A stretch of 64,000 nt of DNA from Edolisoma coerulescens (taxonomy: Eukaryota; Chordata; Aves; Passeriformes; Campephagidae): contig VWZW01004081.1 in the NCBI GenBank assembly GCA_013397115.1, positions 702,639 to 766,638 on the forward strand, read 5' to 3'. Positions 10,816 through 24,002 of this stretch are shown one piece after another. Under the pieces are notes generated by a model. That model was not told where the DNA came from, did not search any database, and worked only from the letters and a program-made list of their open reading frames with translations. Position numbers and translations under genes: made by a program. Within the stretch, counting starts at the first letter, position 1. Every line of letters begins with the position of its first letter.

Positions 10816-13800
10816 CCTCTCTGAGCAGCACCTGGGCAAACACAGACAAGCCTGGCAAGGAAAATACCTACGAGGCCCTTGTCCTTCCGTGGCTCCTTGT
10901 CACCTGGTTTTAACAAGGACTTACAGCTGAGGGCAGGTCAGCTCTCAGCAGACCAGGGTTAATGATGGGGTTGCTCTTCCCAATGAATCGATAACCTGTG
11001 GTTTGAGGGCAACCATTGAGCTTTAAGAAATACTTCCATTAAATTAACTCCAGCTTTGTGTAAGACACATGCCACTTTAGTTCTAACTTACACATACTCT
11101 TTAAACAGGAAAAAAAAAAATCCACTCATTGCTTAAAATTTCCTACAGAATAATAATTGTCAGTCAAAAGCAGGATTTAAGCTTGTTTCCGATAATAAAT
11201 GGTATTTATAGAAATGCAGCAGGGATCTGGTGTGTCTATTGTGAACACAGTAAGAGACTTTTATCTACAATGATTTGTTTCAGAATTTATTTAAATATTT
11301 TACCACTATCCATACTCTGACAACTGGAAAATAAATAAGAGGATGATGCATTACTTACTTCCCTGTCAGTAAATTAGAGAGTATTATCAACACAAGGATT
11401 CGTAAAGATGCGCTAAAAGATAGTTTATGCCTGAATTCAACTTTTGTGTGTTTCAAGTTTAATGATGATTTTATGACTGAGCCCTTGGAAATACCTTAAT
11501 GAAACTTAAAAACAAAAGAAGTTTTGCCCCAACATTTTTTGATCTGAGACTGCTTCTAACTCTGATTTTTTTACAGCAAGATCCACTTCTTCCTGGAGCT
11601 GCTGTTATTTGGGAGGTTTAAAATGGGTCTTAGTGGAGTTCTTACAGAATGTGAATATTACCATCTTACTACTCATGTTTTCTTACAGCAGACAAGTTCC
11701 CATGCAGAGTTTGATGGTTAACAGTAAGTTAGCTGAATATACTTATTTGCCCTGAAATTACTTTTGAATCAATAATAAGCTACAGAGATTTAGCTTGAAA
11801 AGTATGTTGCAGAGAGAGATTCAAACTCTCAAAAGAGAGGAGCAGTCTTCGGCCCAGCAGTTCTGTGGGTGAGCTCTGATCTTTTACTTCTGCCTGTGGG
11901 CCCTTAACCTGCTGTTGTACAGGGTGTTCCTCTGAGCATGAGCACAGCAGCCAGGCTGTAATGCAAGAAGGAATTGTCAGTCCTTCACAGCAGCACTGCT
12001 CCCCTTTGGCTTAATGGTGAAATGTTCACTGCAACCAAAACTGGAATTCAGGTGCCATATATACAGGAGTCCAGGCTGCATTTGCCTCTTCCTTCACCAG
12101 CACCCAGTAAGCCAGGGCAGGATCCAGCTTTCCAGCATCAGCTCCTCTCCCTGGGCTGCACTAAGGCAGTGCCCCCATTCACTACTGCAGTTACTCGGCC
12201 CGGTCCTGTGTGTGCAGGGACCAAATGGCACCGCCAGCCACGGCCTCCTGGAGGGAAAGTCTCCTGCCCTGGGGCCATTTCATTGTTCCCAGCCTCTTCT
12301 CTCTCCCCATCCCCTCATTTAATCTTACCAGCTCTTGGCCTCAAGCTGGAACTGTGCAACCTATCTAATACGTAAATCAGCAATAAACATTCCGCTGTGA
12401 TACCAGATCAAAGGTATAAAGAGCTTCTTAATTTCAGGGCCCACTGTACCCCTCAGTTCTACAGGTGCTGCATCTCATCCTTGTGCATCTCCCCTCTCCA
12501 CAGCTACACGGGTTTCCCCTGGATAATCACTGCAGAGACCTAAATACTGAGACTTCAACATGTCAGGAAGTATTAGATCAAAAGAAGAGAGTAAGAAATA
12601 AACTGACATTTTCCACACAATAAATAGCTTATCATTAGCATTATATAAAGTGTTATGACAAACCTTATTTTGCAACTATTGACAAGAACCTCAAAGTTAG
12701 TCTTTAATCATGAACTTTTTCAAACTGGCTTTGAAAAGGAAAGTCTCTACTCCTGCCCTGGCACATCTGTTCTCAGTTTTGGATTTATTGGCACAGAAAT
12801 TAACAAAATCACAAAGCTGATCTCAGTTGTCACCCAGGGGCTTTTTGTATGTGTTTGGGCTGTTCAGACTTTAGAGTTACTTTGATTCATATAATGAAAA
12901 ATCATTACTCAAATCCTTCCAATAATAGACCCTACTTCAAATGACACTTTCCATTGCATCCCAAGTTGGCCAAGGCTATGAGATGAATCTACTTTCTTTT
13001 AATGTAACACACTACGTTGTAAAAATATAGAATTGAATGTTGTTTGAAAATAGATTAAAACAGGCTAGAATTCCTGACTAGAGAAGCTTTGAGGTTGGAA
13101 AACCAGCTTAAAATAAAAGGATTTTTTGCAGATCTACTCTCCAGTTAAATCATTGCTGGACGAAGCCTGAGCCTCAGTCATCCTTTCTAGTCCAACACAT
13201 TTCCTGCAAGCTCTTATCTGTTCTTTCTTGGATTGCTGTACATGGAAAGTGCACTCTGCCATCACCTCTAAGGCTTGTCTGTGACCTGCACTCAGCTTTT
13301 CTGAGAGATGCTCCCAATCATCTTCTACACTCCTCACCTCTTTCTAGCTCTCTCCCAGTGCCTTCTGCTGCAGAAAGCTCTCTGAGCTGAGAGTGCATAG
13401 CTACTCTTCTGCAGGAGGATCCACTTTCCCACTCTGCTGGCCAGTTCCCCTGGAGCAGGGTAGGACCAGGATTCGTCCTCTGACCCCTCCAGACTCTGCT
13501 ACACACAACACTGTGAACACCCAAACCAGATAGAGCATTAGTCTGTCACATATACATAATATTGTATACTTATAGTTAATATCAAGCATGCTATGAAGAA
13601 AAATACATTAAAAGGGCTTAAATACCTTCTCAAATAGGGCCATCCCTAGTCAGATCTGAGGCCAACAGGACTTTCTTCACCTTTCCCAGTAAGACCAATA
13701 CATGCTGACTGGAGCTGTTAGAAGCCCAGGAGCTCTGTATCTTGTACAGAGGCACTGCCAATGTACTTGAGCTCTCAGTTACAATGATTTGAATATTTAC

Positions 13801-16800
13801 TTTTATTTGAAGATGTGATCAAGCATTTACCAGAATGGGATCACTCTCCAATCTAAGTGTCCCTTTCTAACTAGATTTATCCATTTCCTGACTTTAAAAC
13901 AACCCCTAAGATCTGCAGACCACAGCTATGTAACTTAAAATACCAAAATAATACCCAAATCCTCTGAGCTTAAGACAAGAGAGATCTAGAAATGGTTCCA
14001 AGGTAATGTAGCAACCAAAAAGCCAGTTTTTGAGCATTTCTGAAATTATTTGACAAGATCAAACCAGTATTTCTCACACATTTCAGAAATCAACATCCAT
14101 ATATAGCACTTACTAAAAGTCAGAAGAGGCACGGCACATACAGTGAAAGGTTCGTGTCTTAAATGTAATCTTTTCTGGTTTTGAAAAATTGTCTGTAACT
14201 AACAAACATTTACTCATAGAATACAAACCTCTTATCAGTTGCCTCTGAAACTAAGCTCACTGCACCCACTCGATCTAAACTTCAGCATTTATAAAGGCTT
14301 ACAAAACCAAAATCAATTGTTCATACCTATGTTCCAAATTGTGGAAAAAAAGAGCTTTTCAGTTCTAAAATTTTCACTTTCAGTCTGATAATCAAGATTA
14401 TTAATATGCTCCTGCTGGAATATTTTTTTTTTTTACTCCTCTCCACTATTTTTTGGGGGACATTTCAATGGAGATAACTGCAGTTTTACGTAGACTAACA
14501 CCCAGGGAAAGAAATTAAACACACATAGCACGTGTACTCTATTGTTTTGCTTAATCTGTAGATTATACTTATCTACTGTGAAAGCCTCATTTCATTCCAT
14601 TTTCTCTGTGAAGGAATAGTACATTATTCCTTCATTATTCCTAACTGATCATCAAGTTCTCAAGGAACTAGCAGGTGCTCCTAATTACTGCAAAAATAAT
14701 TAAATACAAAGAAAATATAATCATTTAGCAAATGTAGACATCTCTGTTCTCCACATATAGTCTATAACACTTTGTATCATGTCTCAATCCAGACAGACCC
14801 CCACGCCTGTTCCACAGCCCAGGCAGGGGCAGAGACCTCTCCCCACCTCCTGTGCCCTCCACCCTGGCACGAGCCAAGGCCACCCCAGCTTGGCCAGCAG
14901 CTGCCTCTCCATCAGCCTTCATCCTTGCCCAAAGGTTGCCACTGCGGGCACTCATTTGACTCTAACCCCACTCTCACTCTGTTCTGTCTGTGTGTCCCTA
15001 AGACACTGTTGGTATGTTTGAACTTGCTGAAGCTCCATGGTTTGCTGGAAGTTCAGAGCTGTCCTTCTCACTCTTCCACACCGGCAGAAGGCGCTGGCAG
15101 TGGCAGAGGAACACGAGCAAAGAGCTGGATTTTCATTTCAGTGGTCACCAGCAGAGAAAGATAATCCCATTAATAGAAATTTTACACGTGTAGTGACACG
15201 CAACTAAATCTAGAGTGCCATTAATATCTGTAACTATGTATTTAGGGCAAAGTAATTTATTCTTATACTTAAAGATAATGAGTCCTCCAATCATTTTTGT
15301 TTTCCATTGCTACCAAACAGTAGAAATCCTCAATTCAGCACCAAATTGCTTATAATTTGGCCAAACTACTGAACATAAAGTGTCTCTTGGATAGAAGTTG
15401 GCTCCTTCATCACCTCTTTCTCTCTTTTAAGAGGAAACAGAACAGAGTTACTGAAAACATTTTCTAATAAATGGCACCACTTTAACATGTCAGAGCAGAG
15501 CTGATCAGTTTTATTAATTCCTCTACACTGTGGTTGGCCTCCTCCCTGCATAACATTTCAATGCTGAATGCATTGCAACAAAGGCTAACTATTTAAGGGA
15601 AAGAAATTGTGTCACTGACAAAGGTATCCCTTACTCATCCCCTTCAGTTCCCACTCCTTCATGATTTTTTCCTTTGACTTGACGAAATCCCTTTACAACC
15701 AACTCAACAGTGCCAATGTACAGGAAGCAAATTATTCTGAGAAGACTGTATAAGAATATAAATACAATTTTAAAACCCCAAGACTCTTTTCTGAGCTCTT
15801 TAAAGTTTACAGGTCTTTCTAAACTCTACTGACATTGCCTGGAATGGCACATAAATCCAGCCATGTGGAGCTGATGCCAGGACACAGTGGGGCATGTGAA
15901 CTCTCCAGAATGTTACTGTGGCCTTCAACAACAGGAAAACATCTCTGGATGTGGGGAAGACAATATTGTGACACCACGTGAGTGCATGAAAGACTCTTTT
16001 CTGAATGCAAGATGTTCTTGTATTCTTAATCAAGTCACTTATCATCAAGCTGACTTGAACGTCTCTTTACAGGGACACTATTAGAGTCAGCTAAAGCAAA
16101 GGAACTGTGATGAAGTATTATCAAAGGGACAGCAAAAGTGCTCTGTAAAATCTGCTTAATCTTAGGAAATCAAATCAAAGAACAGATCAGCAACTGAAAC
16201 ACTTTTGGTGCTTGCTAGCAGAAAAATTCATTATAAGCATCAGGTGAAGGAGGCAGAGTTTAATGATCTTTTATTCTCAAGAATAGAATCTCAGTTCCTT
16301 AATTTCCAGGCTGCTGGGGTTCATTGGCAGATAAGAGATATGTTTAGCAAAAGAGGAATGTTTCAATAGTTTTCCTTCCACACCAAGGGAGAAAAGCCTA
16401 GCAAAACTGAAAAACCTCCAATACTTTCATGGAGAGCATAGGAAACTTCTTTGCCTCTTCAAACATAACATCAAACACTCCACCTCTAAATGTGTCTTGT
16501 TTGAGTTCTCACTTCCTGCAAATATTTAACATTATTTACCCTAAAGCCATCCCTGTATATTGTGATGCAGTGCAAAAACCCAAATATCCATTCCTTCTGC
16601 CCTAGGTGATACGAAATGTATTTCTTCTTATATCTCCCATTTTTCCCTCCTACTTTAAAAAAATGATTTTGTGAAGAATTGGAGAGACTGCTCCTTTCCA
16701 TTAGCCCTTAAAATAATATCCAGTGCTTTGTGCAAGAGCAATTAAAAAAAAGATGAGTTCTGACACAAGCCTTATTTTTTATAATGGCAAGAGAAAATCT

Positions 16801-19800
16801 GAAACTCAGATGGGTCTTGTTAGTGCTAAATGCACTCCTACTGACTCCAGTTTGTTTTGTTCTATTACTTTATCATCTTACATTTGGAATGATTTCATAG
16901 TCTGCTAGGAAAAGGTCTCAGAAGCATGAAGCAGTGAGATAATAGAATGAAGATGCAGCTAGCTGTGATATTTCAGAGCTGTTTGAGTACTATTTGTGAA
17001 CACACTATTATTCTAAACACAACCCTGCAGCTTTTTCTGCCTACAGCACACACAGCATTGTTTAGTAATAACAAATCTGACAGTCTCGGTGGGAAAACTC
17101 GGTGAACCCCACACACACGAGCTTCCAACTCTTACGACAATTCGGCTGGAGAAGGCCTATAATTTATTCATCTGTAATTGCTGTGTCTGCGTTGATCAAC
17201 TTTCTCAAGTCTATTCAAGTCAATCATTGAACAGAATATGCAGCAAAATAATAAAATTGGAACAGTACAAAATGGCAAAGGTATTTGCTGATACTATAAT
17301 TCAGATTTAGCTGGAACTGTGACTTAAGCTACACCATGATGCCTTGTTATTTAGACTGAAAGCCATGCTTTTTGAGACCTTTAGTGTGCTTGGCTGGTTT
17401 CAGGATTCTCAGGACTTGTGGCTTTCTTTTCATTGAAAAAATAATAATGTCCTGCCTCATGCTTTTCTTATTTTATCTACTTAGAATTCCTGCCAGCTGC
17501 CAGTAAACAAAGGCCACATGAGGGATACTCTGATATATGGGTACTTCTTCTTTCCAAGATAACAAACAAGTGTCCAATAGCACTATGAAAAACGTGCATT
17601 TACCAGTAGCCAGCGAGAGACACACAAGTTGAATATTGAATATTCTTCAATAATTTCTGCAGTGCTCACAAAAGAATCGATAACTACAAACCCAGTTACA
17701 CCTTACTGAGCAGAGCTATAAAATTAAGAACCCAAAGAAAAGAGCAGAATTGGTTTTCCTGGCAGTTTGGTTTTTTTTTTTCCCCTTTATTGACACCAGT
17801 GGTCAGCAAAGGCAGTTCACTGGATGGGACAGCTCCTTCTGAATTAGTAGCACACTGAACAAGCAGCATTTCCACAATGCTCACAGGCTCTGGATGCCAG
17901 AGACACTGCACCAGAATGACATTCAGCTGTGGGTTTAGTGAAATTCCAGGCACTGATGGAAAATCTGTGCTATTTACTGGTATCTTTGCAACACTTCAAT
18001 TGGGGTTGTCCTGCCATTTACCTTCCCTTTTTGTTTAACTATGATTTTGTTTAATTATGATTTAAACTATGATTTCTGTTTCTTTCTTAGCACTGCTTTA
18101 ACCCAGTAAAGGACACATGAGGTGAAAAGAAGCTCCATGTCTGTGCACAGAGCTCCAGTGAACGAGTCACATGTGTAATGGCTTCCCTTCATTTCTGCAG
18201 AAAATACTACCAAGATATCTGCCTGTGCTATGATACATAGAGACTCATAAACTACTTTATCTGAACACAATATTTATATTGTTGTGAAAAATACAGGATT
18301 GGGAAAGTTAAAACCCAACATGCTACCTGAGAAACACAACTGGGAAGTGCCAGGAGGCGTGATCATTGCAGAAAATTATTTCTATTCAGTGATTATTATG
18401 ATGAAAATTACTTACCCAAAGGTCATGCCCAACAAAAAAAAAAATCTGGAAAAGATAAGAATTTAAAGTTTTTTTCAGCATAAAAAAGTATTTCAAATTT
18501 CTTTGAAGTGTTTAAAACAAAAAAATCAATGCAGAAATCCATTCTTTGGAGGAATGCCAGTCAAAGTAACACATGGAGGAGGCCAAAGCATATTATTGAT
18601 TAATACCAGCATCCAACTTCAGTCCGATAAGTTGAAAATGCCCACGAACATCTCAGCTGTGTGCCAAGGACCCAGCAACACAGACTCTCTAAGGTGCTGT
18701 GCTGAACCTTGAGGGAAAGTGACCTGAGCAAACTTCTGTCCTCCCACACCACCAAACTCTTCCCCAGTAACCCCCTCAGGAATTTCAGGGCATGAATTCC
18801 CATCAAGCTATGGCTGAATGACACAAATGTACCTTGCCCTTGTATGATGAAGTGAGATGAACCCACCTTTGCCGAGACATTGCTGTGAGCAGAAATGGAT
18901 TTGCCTGAGTCACTGTGCTTTACCTTGGCTGAGGTAAATACTTCTGAACTCAGTACATTCCTGAGGATCCTTCCTGTAAGTCTTGTGGAATCACTGTGGC
19001 AATATTCTCCACTTACAGTAATTACGCTTCTGCATCATCTCTGAATACCTAAGGTAGTTATAATCTGCAGAAATAAAAGTAATTATACAGCAGTCAGTGT
19101 AATACAGCTGTGGACAGCTGTAAATAAAGTGTTTACGTGGGGCTGGAGACATTGCAGAGCTTTAGAAAAGTGTGCTATGAAAGACAAAAAAATAACCCTG
19201 TTCCAGTTTGTGAGAATATGCAATTTAATCCATGTAGAAATCTTGTTCATCAGTAATTACAGAAGGAGATAAGAGTCTCCTCAATTAAGATCAGGCAGAA
19301 AATGGTTTTATTTTATGTGTCCTGAGAAGTATCACATCAAAAATAATTAGAGAGAGAGACGTAAAAACTTTCAGATGTTTTAAATATATTAACTCCTTTG
19401 AAATTTAGAAAAGCTTCAAAGAAATGTCAGGTTCTGGCACGCTCTGGAAAGAGCACTTGTATGTAAAAACAACAAGGCCTTTCCCCTAGTTTTATATATA
19501 TTTGATGGAGCCAGTCAAAAAATAATAACTGAAAAACTAATTTACATTCAGACATGATTCTTTGGATAACGGTTTTAGCTCAATGGTTGGAATTATTAGG
19601 AATGAGCCTGTGGCAAACCCAAGACTGGGAACATGACACAAAGGAGTTTCTGTCAAGCTTTTCCAATTATTACTGTTCTCTTCCCAGTTATTTATATTTC
19701 CTTTCAACTCACATGTCTAAGTCACAGAGCAGTGATACAGTAGCTCCATCTCTGAGGAACAGGAGCAACCTGTGCTGGAAAGCCTCTTTGCATTTGCATG

Positions 19801-21541
19801 GCTTTAAGATTTCCTATGGGAGGCAAGAATGCACCATCAAACATTTGCTTTATTGTTACATTTTTAGTCTGTAATCATTCCTCATGTCTTTGGTAACCAG
19901 TCTTCAGGCCCCACTCTTACTAATTAACTAATCAATTACACACTTGCTAATCTGTTTTATCCAAAGATAACAAGGCAGAAGGAAAAGGCAGACATAGATT
20001 TCTTTTTTCTACTTAAAGACACATTTTATTAAAACTCTGGTTACACAAAACCATTCTGATCTGTCAGTCCACAGCCTTCCATATGGATTTTCCAAGCATC
20101 AGTGTGAATTAATTTTGATTTGAGTCACTTATTGTACTCACTCAGTGGGCTGTTATGTATGATATGGATTGGCTAAGCACTGTCATCAACTCATTTGAAA
20201 TCAATTCATTCATTGTTCACACCCAGTACACCATTTTGGACAGAGATAAAGTACAATGAAACAAGAAGAAAGACCCACTGGAAGGCAAATAATAGCCTAG
20301 AAAAAAAAAGGAAAACTATAATAGTCATAGACTGGAGACAAAAGAATAGAATAGACAGAAACACAGAGATCAAAGACTAACATTGATCAAAGATAGAAAA
20401 GGAACTGCAGACAAACCAGAACCTGTGATCAAAACCTGATGGAAAGGAGCATGGTGTGATGTGAAAAAAGGAGAGAGGAGTAAAAAACCTGAGGCTCACT
20501 GCTTCAGGATATCCTGAACGTGCTTTTGATTCTCTCCTAGTCTCTATCCAGCCACGTTAGAGAAAGAAGTATTTGCATTTCTCTACAACCCCTAGAGATA
20601 AAAGATTTTTGCCTGGAGGTCTTGTCATTAACTCTCCCTTGTCCACTTTGCTGTCATGTTCATCTTCCTAACACTGTTTTCAACCGGCTTTGCTGGTTGC
20701 AAGAAAGGATTTTCTCATATTTCTGCCACAAATTTCTCAACACAGATCGTGTATTAACTCTTACCAGCTAAACTCTGCCACCAGTCCAATTTCTGCAGAG
20801 TTCCTGCTGCAGATAACTCAATCTCTTGTGGGCCTCCTGCCCGATGACAGCTGTTCATGTCCCTCCTGGCTGAGGGAGGGAGGGACATGTCCTGCTCCCC
20901 AGGAAGAGAGAGAGGCCTTGGAGTCACTGGGACACCTGGGGCTGAGATCATGTTCTATCAGATCTAGGCATGATTTGTGGTCCCTTTTTTCCACTGCAGG
21001 TTTTGGCCCAAAGTAGGGTCATATCACAGGTTCGTACCCCTGGGCTGATGGACAGCCTCAGAAGCCCTAGGCTACTATAAATAATTCCTTTTGGTTTTCA
21101 CTGTGTTTGTGAGAGCTGAACCCTGTGCAGGTTGCTGCTGACAGCTCCCAGGACAGCTCTTCAGTGAAATTCCCCATTGGCACTCACACATTTGGGGTTT
21201 GGTGGTGCTGTAGCAAATTCCTTCTGAGGCACCACAGGGATATCCAATTTTCTTACTCTGTCTTAATGCTGGGCAACAGAAAAGTTACAGTTGGAAGTGA
21301 TTGGGCAAGCCTATTTTATTATGTAAGAGGAAAATTTCTGCTTTGTTTCAATAACTATTTTTTAAAAAAAAATTATTAAGGTTCACAGGTGATTTATCAG
21401 ACAACCTTTATTGGTCAAACAATGCTATGACCAGAATATTTTCAGGATATTACCCAGCAAATGGGTCAGTTAAAGCAGCCATGTGGCTTTCCGAACATTT
21501 TAGGAAATCTGAAGCACTGACACAAGACTAATTTTCATTCT
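10816..21541. other. Long non-coding stretch
   Basis: About 10.7 kb without a recognisable gene or CR1. It holds mononucleotide runs at 11110-11120 (A), 14423-14434 (T) and 17771-17781 (T), and a hairpin at 20856-20889. A 67-codon minus-strand frame at 13134-13337 has a mixed, protein-like composition but no recognised motif and no clear splice borders. Other open frames look random. It is most likely intron or intergenic DNA. Confidence 0.5.
20856..20889. repeat. Inverted repeat with 11-base perfect arms
   Basis: CATGTCCCTCC at 20856-20866 is mirrored by GGAGGGACATG at 20879-20889 across a 12-base loop. The right arm lies in a GGGA-rich purine run. It could fold as a short hairpin if transcribed; nothing links it to a gene. 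Confidence 0.65.
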
Positions 21542-22165
21542 CAGAACCATAGACTCCTTGACATTGGCAGGGACCTCCAGAGCTCATCTGGTCCAACCTC
21601 CCCACTGAAGGCAGGCCAGCTAAAGCTCAGGACCATATCCAGATGGCTTTGGAATACCTCCAAGGAGGAAGACTTCCTTGGTAAGCTGTGCCAGTGCTCA
21701 GTGACCCTCACAGTGAAGAAGTGTTTCCTGATGTTCCAAGGGAATCTCCTGTGTTTGAGTTTGTGCCCATGGCCTGTGGTCCTGGCAGGGGCACCACTGA
21801 GAGGAGCCTGGCTCTGTCCACTTGGCACCCTCCCTTCCAGTACCTCTATACATTGAGAAGGTTCCCTTGAGCCTTCACTTCTCCAGGCTGAACAGCCCCA
21901 GCCCTTTCAGCCTTTCCTGAGAGGACAGATGCTCCAGTTCCCTCCTCACCTTCCTGGCCTTTCACTGGATGCTCTCCAGTGCGTCCCTGTCTCTTGTACT
22001 GGGCACAGAGTTCCAGCTGTGGCCTGAGCAGGGGGAGGATCAGCCCCCTCAGCCTTCTGGAAATGTTTCTCTGATGCAGAGCCCGCAGTCCATTCATTGC
22101 CTTTGCCCCAAGGACACTTTGCTGGCTCGTGTAGGTTTCCAGAACCACTGGATACCTAAAAACAG
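21542..22165 (-). mobile_element. CR1 LINE, 5'-truncated 3' end
   Basis: Reading left to right this is the reverse complement of an avian CR1 tail: an AGAACCATAG start (inverted 3' terminus), the GGTCCAACC block, the AAGTGTTTCCTGATGTTC-like block, the highly characteristic CTCCAGGCTGAACAGCCCC near 21880, then CTTGTACTGGGCACAGAGTT and a TTGCTGGCTCGTG-like region at the inner end. CR1 is a non-LTR retrotransposon whose copies are almost always truncated at the 5' end. About 620 bp of tail remains, with many substitutions, so it is old and inactive. The long frames inside it, such as 21846-22205, are by-products. Confidence 0.9.
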
Positions 22166-22525
22166 GAAGCACTGGCTTGGTTTGCACGGGCTCAGACAGA
22201 AACAATTGCCTATTTTCGAAGAGCTGGCAACCAACATTTTTCTCATGAGGACATCTTGTGGCTAATATTTCACATTATTGGCAATAAGCCATGCAGAGAA
22301 GAGCCTGGAGCATCAGGAGTCTTAAATCACCTCTTATGCCAAATGTATCCCCTCATTTCCCCTTTAGTTCTAGTTCATAAAGATAGGATCAGAATCCAAA
22401 GTTATATTTGTAAATGCCACTATAAACTATATTTAAATAACCAGACGTGGTTTTGTGAGATCATTTCTCCTATGGTAGCTTTCAAAATATTCAGTTTTGC
22501 TGGAGATATTTTCAACCCTCATTAC
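22166..22525. other. Non-coding gap
   Basis: Unique-looking AT-rich sequence between the CR1 tail and the next candidate exon, with no recognisable feature. If that exon is real and read on the minus strand, this would be the first part of its downstream intron. Confidence 0.45.
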
Positions 22526-22642
22526 TGCAATTAATGGCTTGTTAAGAATGACATTGGCATCTACGGGATAAAGGACTGTTAATACCGAAGCACTTATGGG
22601 CTCTATAAATTGCTGTATGTTTGGGAGGCTGTACTGTAACAT
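22526..22642 (-). CDS. Candidate internal coding exon, weak
   Basis: On the minus strand, a TAGAACAG acceptor (complement of 22643-22650) is followed by 39 open codons ending at GTAATG (complement of 22520-22525). The peptide includes LPNIQQFIEPISASVLTVLY and PVDANVILNKP, which read like folded protein rather than random translation. The length is divisible by three, with phase 0 at both ends. The frame remains open beyond both proposed borders (the continuous open frame is 22433-22702), so the true limits are uncertain. The acceptor lacks a strong pyrimidine tract close by, though one (TATCTTCCTGCTAG) lies about 20 bases further upstream and could be the real site. The family is not recognised. 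It could be a chance frame. Confidence 0.22.
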
Positions 22643-23874
22643 CTGTTCTAGGACACGTGCCTCTAGCAGGAAGATAGTGGATATCTTTCCAAGACTTTCC
22701 AAGAACTACAGAGTACCCCTCAGTGAAGATGGCAGTAGCTTTTTAATGTTCCCAAAACACTGCTGCATTAAGATAGTTCTAAGAAAATAAAATTTGTGAA
22801 CACAACACTGCTTTGTACTGGCTTTATCACACTTCACAAGGTCACTTGTTTTCATTAGAATATTACAATGTAAAGGTGCTGAGACGATTATTGAAGTAGA
22901 TGGACCTAGAGGACAAGAAGTTTAAAACTTCAGACTTTCAGTAAGTGGGATAGAAAAACAAGAAAAAAAAATCTACAAAGTAATTTCCAGTGAGACAGAC
23001 TTTAACACTGCCACCATCCTGACAGCAGCTGTGTGAAAGCAAGGACACTTCCCATTTTATTTCAGTAAATCTCTAATCTCTACACTTGACACCTCAAAGA
23101 AGTTCAGTTTAATATGGTTCAAAAGAATTAAAAATTCCTCCTTCCCTTTATCCCAGATATCCTTATGATGAATTTTCTAGCACTGTCAGACATGAGGAAG
23201 CAATTATCTTAGATAAATTTGTTTGTATCATTTCTTGATCACAAATGATACCAGAACAGAAAATATTTGCCTCCATAAATCAAAATTTTATAGCTATCCT
23301 AGCAATGGGTTACAGTACATTAGGATCTCAATCTACAAGCTGCTGATGAAAGATGAACTATACAGTTAATGATTTAATCAGTATACTGCGTTAATTACAA
23401 ATGAAGCTGAACTCAAGATGAAAATGAAATATAGAAATAGCACATACAGGACCAATCCTGCCTGCTTTATTCACTGTGGCATTCCTGTGTAAAAGCAATG
23501 GGAATAGCTGCATCACTGAGGCAAGCAGGATTTGATCCACTTTATATTACCTCTCATATAAAATATTTACACACTCCTGCCAGTAGGGTATTTTACAATA
23601 TTCTTATTATAGAGGAGATTATATCAAAGGAACAATATTAGAAGTTTCTAATGGAATCCAGAATAGTTGCAAAAATCACTTTTTTGGAAATGTTCTCATT
23701 TGGGCTGCCTCATTAATCCCTTTAACCATGGAACTCACATTTTAATTGCAGATAAGACCCAGGCTTCCAAGTGTCCAGAAACACACCTGTCCCTCCAGTG
23801 CAAAGAGAGTGCAAATCTCCACCTTTTGTGGCCCCAGCGGTGGAGACAAGGCCTGAGGGAGGCTGGTGAAGAGG
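22643..23874. other. Non-coding gap
   Basis: AT-rich sequence with no gene, CR1 or RNA gene recognised. It runs into the small CpG-rich block that begins near 23875. Confidence 0.45.
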
Positions 23875-24002
23875 CAGGACAGCCCCGGGGCCGCGGCGCT
23901 GGCCCAGCTCCGGGCCAGACCGGCTCCCTGGGCGAGGCACAGGCGCTCTCCCGGCTCGGGCTCCCCAAAGCAGCGCTGCCAGCACTGCCCCCACAGGCCT
24001 GC
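23875..24002. other. Small CpG-dense island
   Basis: About 128 bases of very GC-rich DNA with roughly eleven CpG sites, abruptly bounded by AT-rich sequence. Open frames are found in several frames on both strands here (for example 23667-24053 plus and 23735-24073 minus), which reflects lack of AT-rich stop codons rather than coding. Such islands can mark a promoter or enhancer, or be a fragment of a GC-rich repeat. No TATA box, initiator or open gene starts beside it, so no promoter is called. Confidence 0.5.

Noticed and set aside
13134..13337. 67-codon minus-strand frame with mixed composition
   Set aside because: No recognised protein, no clear splice sites, and the length is within chance expectation.
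21846..22205. 119-codon minus-strand frame
   Set aside because: It lies inside the CR1 tail and is a by-product of that repeat, not a host gene.
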